Below, one piece after another: positions 19,864 to 30,240 of a DNA stretch of 64,000 bases; position 1 is the stretch's first letter; the number at the start of each line of letters is the position of its first letter. The stretch lies in contig NC_089431.1 of assembly GCF_026210795.1 (NCBI RefSeq), positions 2,852,001-2,916,000 on the forward strand, in the 5' to 3' direction. Made by a program: the position numbers and the translations under genes. Source of the stretch: Rhizophagus irregularis. Taxonomy: Eukaryota > Glomeromycota > Glomeromycetes > Glomerales > Glomeraceae. Below the pieces are notes generated by a model. It was not told the DNA's origin, did not search any database, and worked only from the letters and a program-made list of their open reading frames with translations.

Positions 19864-20415
19864 ATGACTGAGTCTGATAAAATACTAACCGCCGAATATC
19901 TGGATTGGCATACCAAATTAATTGGATTACCAAGTATTTTGACAGATAAGATTCGTTCCAAATTATACAAAAGATATAAAAAACAAACTGGAAATGAGCC
20001 ATGGCAACTAACAGAAGTACATGAATCGGAAGCTATAAATTCGAAGCCAGAAAACAAAGTATCATCTTTTCCCGAGCAATGTGAAGAAGAGGGGCCTATC
20101 ACTTTCAAAGTCAAACCTGATCCAGAATTAATTATCAAATCCGTCTTAGAGCACTTCCCATACTTGAAATTCCGAAATAGTTTCAGAGGGATTGATAATT
20201 ATAATTTTACATCTCTTTAGCCATGGAACTCACCATGCCCTATTTGCGATGGAAAACATGGGAATTATGGATTACATGGCTCATGGTACTGCGAAAATGG
20301 GAATCAGCTCCCTTATGAACCTAAATTAGCGAAGTTGTATTCCCAAGATAAGTTGAAGTATTGTCTTACTTGCTTCTTTTCAAGCAATAAATTCAAGTTC
20401 GCGATCATAGTATGA
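19864..20415 (+). CDS. Zinc-module protein (CPIC-x3-H type) with an in-frame stop
   Basis: Starts MTESDKILTAEYLDWHTKLI. The middle holds DPELIIKSVLEHFPYLKFRN, followed by a predicted zinc site CPICDGKHGNYGLHGSWYC and a late YCLTC (near 20355-20370). A TAG at 20218-20220 separates the two parts in the same frame, so the copy is probably broken or makes only the first 118 residues. The order (I...L..FPYL....S...CPIC..H...G...GSW) is the same as at 22413-22748, and its zinc site also resembles that of the primase-helicase. A conserved stand-alone zinc module of the island; function unknown. Confidence 0.55.
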
Positions 20416-20809
20416 GCCGAAACGTCATGTACCACGAGCTTTGTCCCGATTTGTAATTAAACTATCACAAATCGTGATTGTGACTTGCATCATATCACAT
20501 TTGAATCTAGTTGACCTACTGCGGTGGTTCAATCAAAAGTAAAATAAAAAGAAACTCCTCTATTTTCGCTAAATTGATGAATTGATCAAATTAATCATAA
20601 ATCGTGATATATATAAATCCATTACTAATAGTTCGTTCTGCTTTATTCTGCTTTATAATCGTTCTGTTCATTCTAAATTTGAAATTCTGAAATTTGAACA
20701 CGGTAATCTATCTGATCTATCTGATCTATCTGATCTATCTGATATGCAAATAAAAAGCCAATTTTTACTGAACTGCGTATCTTACCAAAACTCATTTACT
20801 AACGTTATA
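20416..20809. promoter_or_regulatory. Intergenic spacer with 3' motif and short tandem repeat
   Basis: Holds CATGTACCACGAGCTTTGTC at 20426-20445 (second copy of the motif at 16746) and, at 20706-20742, four tandem copies of the 9-mer CTATCTGAT within a probable leader. A TATA-like ATATATATAAATCC lies near 20608-20621. No gene was seen. Confidence 0.4.
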
Positions 20810-21674
20810 ATGTCTACAATGTCTAACACTAAGGAATCAGCAAAGCTTAAAAAACTGGAGGAAGAGTTAAGAGATTTACCTGAAAAATCAGAGACTGTAG
20901 TGTCCTTTCATTTGCCAGAGTTTGAAGAAGCTTTTGACTGGGATGCGTATGCAGAGTGGGTCGAAAAGGGAAAACCATATGAAGAGCCCGAAGAAGTTTT
21001 AATGTTCTTAAATCAGAATGGAGTTTCTAACAAAAGATCAGATGGTAAACCTAGTGAATGTTCTATTTTCGTATGTAAATAATAATACTAAACTTTATTA
21101 ATTTTTTAAGGAGCCAGCCGACTTAACACTGACGGGGGGAGAACAAGACACGATCATAGAGATGCTTTTTGCAAAAGTTCCGATCGGCATTTTCGAGACG
21201 CCAGGAAAGGATGGTATTCATTTACTCAAACCAAGGGAACCTCAACCGGAAGAAGCAAAGACCGTGAACATCGTGGTGAAACCGCCAGATCCGACCACGT
21301 TTCCTTTTCAAGCGCGAAACATCAAGAAAATGCTAAACGATTTAAGAACTTTAAACCTCTTAGATGATGTAATCGGGTTATGTAAGAAGGGTACGATTAG
21401 AACATATAATAGGGAAGAAAAAAAATTAAATCCGGTAAAGGAAGGAAAAGGAAAGAAATTACGGGGGGAAATAAATGTCTATGATGTCGTCCCTAAATGT
21501 TATAATATTTACGTCTATGTCCTACCTGAAGGCCAATATATTCTTTTATACCATATTTGCGGTAGATGGTTCAGGGCATTGGCCTATTTTAAAAACCATT
21601 ATTTTTATTCACATTTCCTCTGTATTTACTTTTCTAATTTCAGAATGTTATCTAGAAAAAAAATCACTCTCTAG
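20810..21674 (+). CDS. Two-exon gene of unknown function
   Basis: Exon 1 20810-21070 (ATG chosen because the frame upstream is low-complexity leader), exon 2 21111-21674; the 40-bp intron starts GTATGT and ends TTTTAAG, phase 0. The product begins MSTMSNTKESAKLKKLEEEL and is acidic at first (FEEAFDWDAYAEWVEKGKPY), then EPADLTLTGGEQDTIIEMLF, a Pro-rich part, ARNIKKMLNDLRTLNLLDDV and a hydrophobic aromatic end which could instead be unspliced intron. I do not recognise the family. It sits between two zinc/helical-module genes on the same strand. Confidence 0.5.
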
Positions 21675-21958
21675 TTCTGCGAAATAATAGCTTTTATATC
21701 ATTTTTTATTAACAATATTATGTTGCGACCTAAAACTAAACTAATTATCCATATGTATTAATTTTAACCTTTTGAACCCTCTAAATTAAAAAACAGTGGG
21801 GACTAATTAGGGCTTGCAATAAAAATTTACTTTCTTCATATGGTAGAATTGGGTTCGTGCTTATGATAATTGTTCATCCATTGATCAATTTGCCTTTCAA
21901 TTGACAAAAATCAAATATGTTAATATACTCATATTTTTAAATCCTAAAAATAATCAAA
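21675..21958. other. AT-rich spacer
   Basis: Between the two-exon gene and the next helical-module gene. It is AT-rich with poly(A) stretches. No element or gene was recognised. Confidence 0.35.
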
Positions 21959-22748
21959 ATGATATTGGAACAAAAGAAAAAAGGATTGATCAATCTTGCT
22001 ATTAGAAAGCGCTTAAAGGTCAATCAATATAAATCTAGTATTTCTCAGGATGAGATAAAATGTTGGAACACCTTTCCATTATCCATAAAAAGAGATCTGA
22101 AGAAACAGGATTGCGAGAAATCTCCTGTAAAAACTTACAAAGGAAAACTCAGAAAGCTGTGAAGATATATAAATTATTTGAAAAGGTAGGCGTAGATAAT
22201 ATTAAGTATATTACGACATATAGTGCAAACTCTATTTCTGAGTTGACTAATGATAAAGTTCAAGATATTATAGATAATTTCTCCAAGCAAAATGATAACG
22301 ATAACACCGATGTGGAAGAAGTATCAATTCACATGACTGAGATTTCAGCCGGGGGCCCGGCCAAAATTCTTCAGGTGATTCCTCTAGTCCGGGCAGTTCG
22401 TCCAAAGCTGAAGTGAGTACATCATTTATTCCCCAGGGGAGAATCAGAGCTCGGCTTCCAATTTCTATTTTACCTGATGATCCTGATGATTCCGAAGAGA
22501 AACGAAAACATATCATTGGGTTGGTGTTAAAGCGTTTTCCTTATCTATCCTTGGAGTATAGTGAGAGTTATGGCGATAGTTTTGTGTTTAATAGTTCAAT
22601 ACGTTGCCCCATATGTAATAAAAACCATGAAGGCGAAAATATAAAGGGTGGATGGAGTTCTGGTATATATTCTGGAGAACATGCTTATTACCTTGAATGT
22701 TATGAGGCTTATAATAAAGAACTCCCAATAGTATCTGTAAAAGCATAG
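21959..22748 (+). pseudogene. Helical-module plus zinc-module protein gene, interrupted
   Basis: The frame from about 22060 encodes QRKTQKAVKIYKLFEKVGVD, then YSANSISELTNDKVQDIIDN, the same helical module as at 19112 (AKNIYTLFKEIG) and in the RING protein (GKKVFRLFSNVG). From 22413 another frame continues with FPYLSLEYSESYGDSFVFN, CPICNKNHEGENIKGGW and YYLEC, the zinc module also found at 19864-20415. Upstream, MILEQKKKGLINLAIRKRLK (21959) looks like the N-terminal part. About two frame changes separate the parts, so this copy is probably broken. Compared with the gene at 18007 the coiled-coil N-terminus is missing. Confidence 0.5.
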
Positions 22749-23048
22749 ACTGAATTATCGTATATATTTGTTCTTTTTTTCGAACACTGGGTGGCTTAGA
22801 TATTGTACGTCATCTTTATATTCGTCATGTGGGCCGATCACCTGAAATGCGCAGTCGATATCGGTAAAATTTCTTGCCGAAAAGCACTTATGAAAAAAAT
22901 ATACTCCTGATGATAATCACATGAAATCGATGTGTACACCCCAAAACTTTCTGTATGAACATAGATTATTTGATGTTCATTTCCAAAATAGCAGTGATTG
23001 GGCGTCGCATGAAGTATTTAATGATGTGCCAGACCCATTTCCAACTCC
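22749..23048. other. Spacer without a recognised gene
   Basis: 300 bp with the GC content of the island and short frames only. It contains TGGGCCGATCACCTGAAATG (22829-22848), a GATCAC-type motif like others in the window. Nothing further was seen. Confidence 0.3.
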
Positions 23049-23492
23049 TTGGAAATCCCACTCATTGACAAGATGATGAACGAAATTACAAGCTACATAA
23101 TCTCTCTGTTACCTAATATCCCGGCCAGATGCGCTTCTACAAACATATTCTCTCTATTATCTAAAATCCCGGCCGAATGCGCTTCTACAAATGCAAGAAT
23201 GGAGGATACTATGGGTAATGTTTTCAATGTAACCATTTCACATTGGAACGTAAATTTAAGAGCAGAAGAAGTTATGGGGCTGAATGCTATAGCCCAAGAG
23301 TTAGCACTACGCATGTTGGAATCTCACTATAACAGTCCCATTGCCGGAGGTAATAGAACTAAAGCGAAGAGAGAGACCCAAAGAGGTCGAACCACAGATA
23401 AGAAACCCGCGGAGAGAACCACAGCTAATAAAACCATAGCTAAGAAACCTATGAGAAGAAGCGTTAGAATTAAAAATATGAACGCAAAATGA
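23049..23492 (+). CDS. Basic protein with a duplicated N-terminal segment
   Basis: 147 residues. A 17-residue segment is duplicated near the start (SLLPNIPARCASTN and SLLSKIPAECASTN). The centre, VTISHWNVNLRAEEVMGLNA followed by QELALRML, looks like one folded helical unit, and the last 45 residues are very basic with Thr/Lys/Arg repeats (KRETQRGRTTDKKPAERTT), typical of a nuclear or nucleic-acid-binding tail. Family not recognised. The upstream sequence at 22960-23048 could hold an earlier exon, so the start is uncertain. Confidence 0.45.
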   Translation: MEIPLIDKMMNEITSYIISLLPNIPARCASTNIFSLLSKIPAECASTNARMEDTMGNVFNVTISHWNVNLRAEEVMGLNAIAQELALRMLESHYNSPIAGGNRTKAKRETQRGRTTDKKPAERTTANKTIAKKPMRRSVRIKNMNAK

Positions 23493-24305
23493 GTGGCCTA
23501 GATTTTCATTATGGATGCATCCATATATAGCTTTATGAAATCTTATATGCCCTGGTTACCGAGAAAAATATGTCATATCTTCCGTCCCTTTGGGATCATT
23601 TTTTTATGTTAATCGGGAACCAGCTTTTAGGATTCTGTGGAGATTAGTTTCATTTTTTTTCAATTCGAAATGTACACTGAGGTTGTCAAAGGCAACAGCA
23701 ATAGAATAACGCGTATTCCTGGAGTTTGCTTAAGCAAACAAGCACCTTATGAAATGAGATCAAATGCAGAACTTAGTTTTTTTCTTATATATAGTATTTT
23801 CTTATGTTTTTTGTTATGCCATAGGCTCATAGCTGATCAGTCTAATAAATTTGCGCAACTATATTTTTAAAAATTCTGTCCTACCATATCTAATGATCTT
23901 ACAATTGTTTCAATTTTTCCTGATGACAGTGGAATCTCAGAATAGGGGCTGTGCGACACTGTATATATTTCACATTAATTTTTCTGAGTCTATTTTTTGC
24001 ATATCATCTCCAGAGCTTGCGGGTTCACGCTAGTATCATACCAATAAAACAATATTCAGGTATGGATATTTTTTCCGATAATCTTTATTTCGCATATGGG
24101 ATTTGGGGGTATATGCTAATCCTTCATCATTTTTATTGATTTGCAAGGGATTAATGAATGACGAAATGCGATGCGTAATTGCTAGTGAAGATCCGGGGAA
24201 TGATTTCTCCTACGATGTTTATAAGTGCTATAAAAGGGTAAGAAGGGAACCTTTTTTCTCACAGCTGTTCTAATGCCTTATCCTCTAGCTGATTAACAAT
24301 CGAAG
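23493..24305. promoter_or_regulatory. Spacer and promoter of the RING-H2 gene
   Basis: About 800 bp with only short hydrophobic frames (23637-23870, 23851-24033, 23951-24139), which I do not accept as genes. A TATA box TATAAAAG lies at 24229-24236, 70 bp before the ATG of the RING gene, within TGCTATAAAAGGGTAAG. Confidence 0.45.
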
Positions 24306-25241
24306 GTGGGCAATATGGATAAATCACATATCGAAGCTCTTGCAATAAATATCGTTAGTAAGGCTAACGCTCTCCCCTCCTCCAGTGAGAACACTAGTAT
24401 TCCAAAAGTAGATCCGTGCCCAATATGCGGGAATGATATCTATACGCTTGAACTCTCCGTAATCAAAGAATTTACCTTAGCTTCCTGTGGACATATTTTT
24501 CACCAAAAATGTCTCAAAGAGTATTTGGTGGATGGTGAGTCTAGTTGCCCTTATGATGGTTGTAATAGAGATATCGAAACTTTTCTCTCTTGGGATCTTT
24601 TAAAGGGATTGCAAAACCAGACAGCCCCCATAGACGTAGAAGTGCTTACAGAAGAATCTACAAACCAGAAAAAACGTTCTAGCGAGTTTGCTTCGGAAAA
24701 AGATTCAAATAAAAAAGCGAAGCAGACCAGGAAGCAGATTGATAGAGATGAATCCCCTACATTGAAAAAACTAATTATGGAGTTGACTTCTCCGGAGTCC
24801 CAAGAAGATGGTCTCTCTCGAGACTCCCTCATCACTTTGCAGTCACGTGTCTCTGAGATGGACGTAAACTCGCTTGATTTTCTCGATTTATATAATAAGA
24901 TTGGTACTGCTGAAGACAATCTTCGAAGAACCTTTCATGATTTGCTTCGATGCTATTATATTTTTGGCCAAGCCACTAAGCAGTTATTCGATCATTTTAG
25001 AAAAACTTGTAATGAGGATGCATCTAATGCTAAAGTTAACGATAGAATCATGAATCAGATTTCTGTACAAGATAAGCTTACCGAGACTAACCTTCGAAAA
25101 AGAAAGGAAAGGGGTAAAAAGGTTTTCAGACTTTTTAGTAATGTTGGTGGTATAGAAGCAATAGAACGGTTAAAGTCTTTTAATGCTACTACAATCTTAA
25201 ATCTATCCCAGATGATGTCGATTTTCTTATTGCTAGATTAA
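24306..25241 (+). CDS. RING-H2 protein with shared helical module
   Basis: 311 residues; ATG at 24306, with a second in-frame ATG at 24315. The RING-H2 finger has C38, C41, C61, H63, H66, C69, C81 and C86 (CPIC..., SCGHIFHQKC, CPYDGC), the signature of E3 ubiquitin ligases that bind an E2 enzyme. After a basic Lys/Arg patch (KKRSSEF..., KKAKQTRKQ) follows a helical region with LRRTFHDLLRCYYIFGQATK and a C-terminal block RGKKVFRLFSNVGGIEAI, KSFNATTILNLS. This last block resembles the AKNIYTLFKEIGIDKI module of the genes at 18007 and 21959. The last dozen codons look out of frame relative to a PDDVDFLIARLNE reading, so one base may be missing or extra near 25207. It is the rightmost gene of the island. 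Confidence 0.75.
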   Translation: MGNMDKSHIEALAINIVSKANALPSSSENTSIPKVDPCPICGNDIYTLELSVIKEFTLASCGHIFHQKCLKEYLVDGESSCPYDGCNRDIETFLSWDLLKGLQNQTAPIDVEVLTEESTNQKKRSSEFASEKDSNKKAKQTRKQIDRDESPTLKKLIMELTSPESQEDGLSRDSLITLQSRVSEMDVNSLDFLDLYNKIGTAEDNLRRTFHDLLRCYYIFGQATKQLFDHFRKTCNEDASNAKVNDRIMNQISVQDKLTETNLRKRKERGKKVFRLFSNVGGIEAIERLKSFNATTILNLSQMMSIFLLLD

Positions 25242-25979
25242 ACGAATAAATAGAACTACTGCTACATGTATTTTGTGTAACTCTTGATAATAAAGGGAGG
25301 ATTATTTTAGGGTAGTACGGCCATTTTTGATTTTTTATTTGTAAAGTAGTGTGACACTAATGTCACGGCTCTCAGAGCAAAAATCATAAAGTTTCTGGTT
25401 TTCATTTCAGCATATAAATTGTCATAACCCATAACTCTGTTCCAAAACTTTACCAGATTTTATTGGTTTAGCTGTGACATTAATATCACACTTCTCCCCA
25501 ATAAGATTTCGAATAAGAATCCATATGACTAAATTAGCCGATCATCTCGAACATGTGCATTTTATTCGTAATCATTTTTCAGGCTATCCGGCTAAAGAAA
25601 AAATCTGAAATCTGATTACGGCCAACCATCTCGTGATTTATCGAAACCCTAGAACTATTGAGGGAACTGGTAGAGATGTCATGTGATACGATATACAGTA
25701 CATCATGCCACAAACTGATTCAGCCGAAGATGCATGTAAATATAAGATTAGCTTAGCCCGAAAGATGATCCCAATCGAATTTGAGTTTAGTAGTGTGTAG
25801 TCTCTCTAAATCGGCTACAAATCGATAAAACCGCTATAAATCATTAAAACTGCTTATGGTATTTAGATTACATTGTGGTAATAAAAAGTATATTAACATA
25901 AAAACACGAATACTAAGAAAGACTCAAAGACATAGCTAGAATGTAAAAGCGATATAAGAAATAATAAAATGTTAGATTA
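25242..25979. other. Right flank of the island
   Basis: No gene. GTGACACTAATGTCAC (25350-25365) is a short palindrome, and a related GTGACATTAATATCAC lies at 25474-25489, so a pair of palindromic TGTGACATTAATGTCACA-like sites is present. GC falls toward the AT-rich region beyond 25.9 kb. Confidence 0.4.
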
Positions 25980-26029
25980 TATATGACAATTGGATCACAT
26001 CATTTTAGATCATATGTGGTAATTAGATT

Positions 26030-26152
26030 ACATTATTTAGATCATATGAGATATCCAGATTATATGTGATATTTAGATCATATGTGATATCCAGATTATA
26101 TGTGATATCCCAGATTATATGTGATATTTAGATTATATGTGATACTATAATC
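26030..26152. repeat. 18-bp tandem repeat
   Basis: About six to seven copies of a unit close to AGATTATATGTGATATCC, alternating with AGATCATATGTGATATTT. It directly precedes a 46-bp hairpin. Confidence 0.8.
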
Positions 26153-26160
26153 TAGAATAA

Positions 26161-26206
26161 GTGGGATACCGCATGAGATATAATTATATCTCATGTGGTA
26201 TCCCAC
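26161..26206. repeat. 46-bp near-perfect hairpin
   Basis: The left arm GTGGGATACCGCATGAGATA plus TAA pairs with the right arm TTATATCTCATGTGGTATCC plus CAC with a single mismatch and no loop. It shares the ATATGTGATATCC flavour of the adjacent tandem repeat. Possible extrusion site or tiny foldback element. Confidence 0.85.
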
Positions 26207-27820
26207 TATATAACAATTAAGATTTCTTAATATACACTAGTGTGCGAAACACGTATCACGTGACTATAATTTGTCACCCATGTCACACCCCTATAGTTTT
26301 CCATTTTTACTATTTATTCTAGGGACTTAGAATTTTTTCGGTAGGAAAAACCTTATTTGTCACATATTATATGTCACACACCATAATTTCGGCCAAATTT
26401 TATAATTCCAATAATTCCAGCCAAAAATTACTATAATTCCAATTTTGGAAATTATAGTAACGTTATACAACCCAAAAAAGGAAATTTTGTTTCTCAGCAA
26501 AAATGAAATTGCATTACACAAAATTCCAAATTAGGAAATTTTTTATGCAGATCACCGGAAAATGACAATAATCACGTGACTCGTGTTTACACACGTAGTT
26601 ATACAAATATTATATAAAATTTATAAGTTTTGTTTTTTATTGCATTTGTGATATATTGCACTATAGGCACTTTAGGCAAAATTATGTAATAGCAGGTAAA
26701 ATTAAAATATATTAAAATATATAACATTTAACTAGAGTGATTTTTTATAACTGAAAAAATTCTAGGTTTTTAGAATACATATAAAAAATGAAAAAAAAAG
26801 AATATAATACAAGTGACAAAAAAAAGTGCAATGTATTACAAATGCAATAAATTATAAAATCCAAAATTTATAATTAAAATTTATAATTTTTAGCTTTTTT
26901 TTTACTTAAAATTCTTATTACATTTAATTTAATTGCCAAAAATTCAATGAACTTTATTAAAAAAATTTAAATGCTAAAATTATTAATTTTTTTTTTATTA
27001 TTATACTCAAAGGAATCGTGATAGATCAATATAAAGGGGAATATTTATAATTAACTCTTTATAAATATTTCTTTATAAATATATACTTTCTTTAAATATA
27101 TTACATAATGAAATTAATAAACCAGATCTTTGATAAACTGAATTTGAACCTAAACTATACTTTTTTGCTAGAACTAAATTATGTATATTAAAATAGTTTT
27201 AATATACTAGAATTTACTAGTAAAAGCTTGATATTTAGTACTATAATAAATCAATTTTCTAATCAGCTATAGTAAAAATAATTCAATAAACCAGATCATA
27301 TGATAATTTAACTAATAAAATTTAAGTAATATGAGGTGGTAAATCTTAATTTTAGCCAGAATTATAAAAATCTTAATTCTAATTGAAGTTATGCATTACT
27401 TATATTTTCAATTAAAAATATTTTATATTTATTTTCATAAATTCTATAACTTAAAACTAAGATGAAAAAATTAAAAATTAAATTATAGCATATAATAGTT
27501 TTATTAGTATGAAAATTTTTTGAAAATTCAGTATAATAGATTTTTAATTTTTTCAATATACCAGATATTCTGATAAACTGAATATTTTTAGTGAAACTAA
27601 TAAATCATATCCGGTTTATCAAATTTTATTGTGTATTATAAAATTATATATATAATTCTAAAAACAATACATTTATAATAATAATTATAAAAATATATAT
27701 ATATTTATAAAAAAATAATTGTAATAATTATAAAAATAAAATATGATATAGTTTATATAATTTATTTTAATAAAATGAATTAAATAATAAGTTTTATATT
27801 TGTAATAAGAAAAAATGTAT
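26207..27820. other. AT-rich non-coding stretch
   Basis: Contains an inverted repeat at about 26433-26463 (TTACTATAATTCCAA and TTGGAAATTATAGTAA) and CACGTGAC sites near 26256 and 26572. A recurrent CAGAT...TGATAAACTGAA motif appears near 27122 and 27560. No coding signal. Confidence 0.4.
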
Positions 27821-28102
27821 TTGTAACAGCCTGTTACATATCTTATTTGTAACATCCTTTTTTTTATTTTTTTTTAATAATAAATTTAATATGTGTTTCA
27901 CAAATAAAATTTTTATATGCAAAATTTAATTTGGAAAACTTTTACTTAATGTACTTAAGACAGTTTTATAGACAAAATTTTAAGTTATAAGCAGTTTCTA
28001 CATGACTGATCTTTTGTTTTTGTTTACATTACGCCTGATCTTAAATTTTAATTGGATAAAATTGGGGTTGTTACAAATAAGATGCGTAACAGGCTGTTAC
28101 AA
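27821..28102. mobile_element. 282-bp MITE with 35-bp terminal inverted repeats
   Basis: The left end TTGTAACAGCCTGTTACATA and the reverse complement of the right end TTGTAACAGCCTGTTACGCA continue matching through ATCTTATTTGTAACA. The TIR itself contains the palindrome GTAACAGCCTGTTAC. No transposase inside. Target duplication not certain. Confidence 0.85.
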
Positions 28103-29950
28103 TTAGATTTATCCTTATAATAAATAGTAAATTATTTAATAAAATATTAATAAATTAATAATTTTTATTTATATTTATTATCTATTTTATATATAAAATT
28201 ATTATTTATAATTAATATTTATTTATTTATTTTGTTTTACAAAATATGCAGAAATTTTTATTAAACCTATTTAATTTTATATATTATTGAAAAATCAATT
28301 AATTAACTATTATATAATAATATTATTAATTATATAATATGTAATATATTCAAAAAAGTATTAAATTTATTTAAATATATACTGTATAATGATTTATAAA
28401 AATTAATATAATTTAAATATTAAATTTATTTTAATTTACTAAATTTAGTATAATTTAAATTAAATTTATAAAAAGTTAAATAAAAAATATATTAAAAATT
28501 CATTTCTAATCTTTACTATTTATAAAAATGTCTAGTATTTTATTTATTAGATATTACCATATAATAAAATCTTTATTTGCTTCTATAGTCTTTTAAGATC
28601 TTACTTATTTATAATAAATAAAGTTTACTGTAGAAAATTAGCCTTTTACTAAATTCTATTGGTTAATTAGTTAAAAAAGAAAAAAATTATAATAATGTAA
28701 TATAAAATTTTCTTTTATAGTAGAATTCACAAAGAATTTTATATATGATTTTTACTTTAGACCTAGGAGTAACCTATTTTATAAGTAAGTGGAATTCTAA
28801 TCTTTTTTTATTTCATGTTATATTAAAAAATAAGGAATAGGCAAATTTTCTAAATTGTTCAATAATGTTACTTTAATGACATTATTTTTGATTCTAATAA
28901 CTTTTACTTGAGTATTTCCATTCTGCTATAACTTCTTTAATTTCAGTTTCTTTTTCTTTATTACTTTATGATTAATTTGATAATAAAAAGAAATAGTATT
29001 AAATTATATTTATTAATGATATTAATTTTTTAGTCTTTGGTAAATAAAATTGCTGTTCAATTGGATAATAAATTCACTTATTTTATTATAATGATACCAA
29101 GGTTGTCTGCTTAATATTACTAAATTATATTTTAATACCAATTTTAATTCTTAAAAATACACTGTTAAAGTGCTTTTTTTAATGGTTGTAATTTTCGTAC
29201 TAAACAAAAGAAATTATCCTCTGTATTTGATAATTTCTTTGCATTAGTGATATAGGCAGAAATCTGAAAACTCTTTAAAATTACAAAAATCATTTATTTA
29301 CAAGTTCAAATTTTGTTCTAATCATGTTATCTGAAATTTTTCATATCTTATACTATCTTTCTTAATTGATTCAGTTTATACTGACAAATAATTAACATTT
29401 TTAAAGGACACATATTATGAATTTTGCTTTTTATTAATCAATTTAGGTTTTCTGATATTTCTATAAAATGGAATTGAGTTTAAAAACATGAATCTCATTT
29501 GAACTTTGTTATAATATACACTCATAGTACAATTAAAAATTAGCCTTTCTTATTATACAGTATATACTAAAATTACTGCTATTTACACTACTCTTGCTAC
29601 TATACCTGCTAATTTATACATTTCTTTCTTTATGAATTCTTAATTGGTTATTATTAGCTTCTAACTATATACTTTCCAATTTTTATTCTAATATTCAAAT
29701 ATATTATAAAACCAAAAATTTTGAGCTTTGATCATTAATTAAATGGCTTATTTACACCAAAAATCTTTAAGTTTTACTCTTTAAAGTCAAAGTACATGTA
29801 GGTAATAATTACTAAAACAAATTTGCTGACTTACTGCTTATACTATAAAAACAGCCATACATATTTTTCAATTTGAATATACTTGCAATTACAATCATAT
29901 ATTCATATTTTATTTTATCAAGATTGGTTAATTAAAGTCAATCTACAATA
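28103..29950. other. AT-rich non-coding stretch
   Basis: About 20 percent GC. No credible frame or structured repeat was recognised; probably decayed transposon sequence. Confidence 0.35.
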
Positions 29951-30112
29951 TATGGGGTCTTTGCAATAGAAAGGTACGAAACTTAAAAAAAATTTTAATT
30001 TTACTTTATATGCTAATTATGTTTTTTTTACTGAAATAAATGCAAATTTAATATTAATTCAATTTTTGATATTTTTTGAATTTCATACCTTTCTATTGCA
30101 AAAACTCCATAT
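29951..30112. mobile_element. 162-bp MITE (TTGCAATAGAAAG family)
   Basis: Terminal inverted repeats TATGGGGTCTTTGCAATAGA and, reversed from the right end, TATGGAGTTTTTGCAATAGA, continuing AAGGTA. Flanked by TA on both sides. The element at 57218-57383 has the related end TATAGGCTCTTTGCAATAGA. Confidence 0.85.
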
Positions 30113-30240
30113 ATTAAAATGAATTGCCTATTCTAACTTTATGTTACAGGCTTACAGTTTAAATTTTTATTTAATTTTAGATTTACAAGTCTTTTGCTAC
30201 AACATCCAGACTAAGGTTGCTTGCTGAAACCTAGGAGTTT

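Noticed and set aside
23637-24139. Three short hydrophobic plus-strand frames
   Set aside because: Short, overlapping, without domain or splice support, in DNA of mixed composition.
7024-25241. Reading the island as an integrated capsid-bearing virus
   Set aside because: Only replication and integration genes are virus-like; no capsid, packaging ATPase, protease or polymerase B was seen, so I call it an element of uncertain origin.
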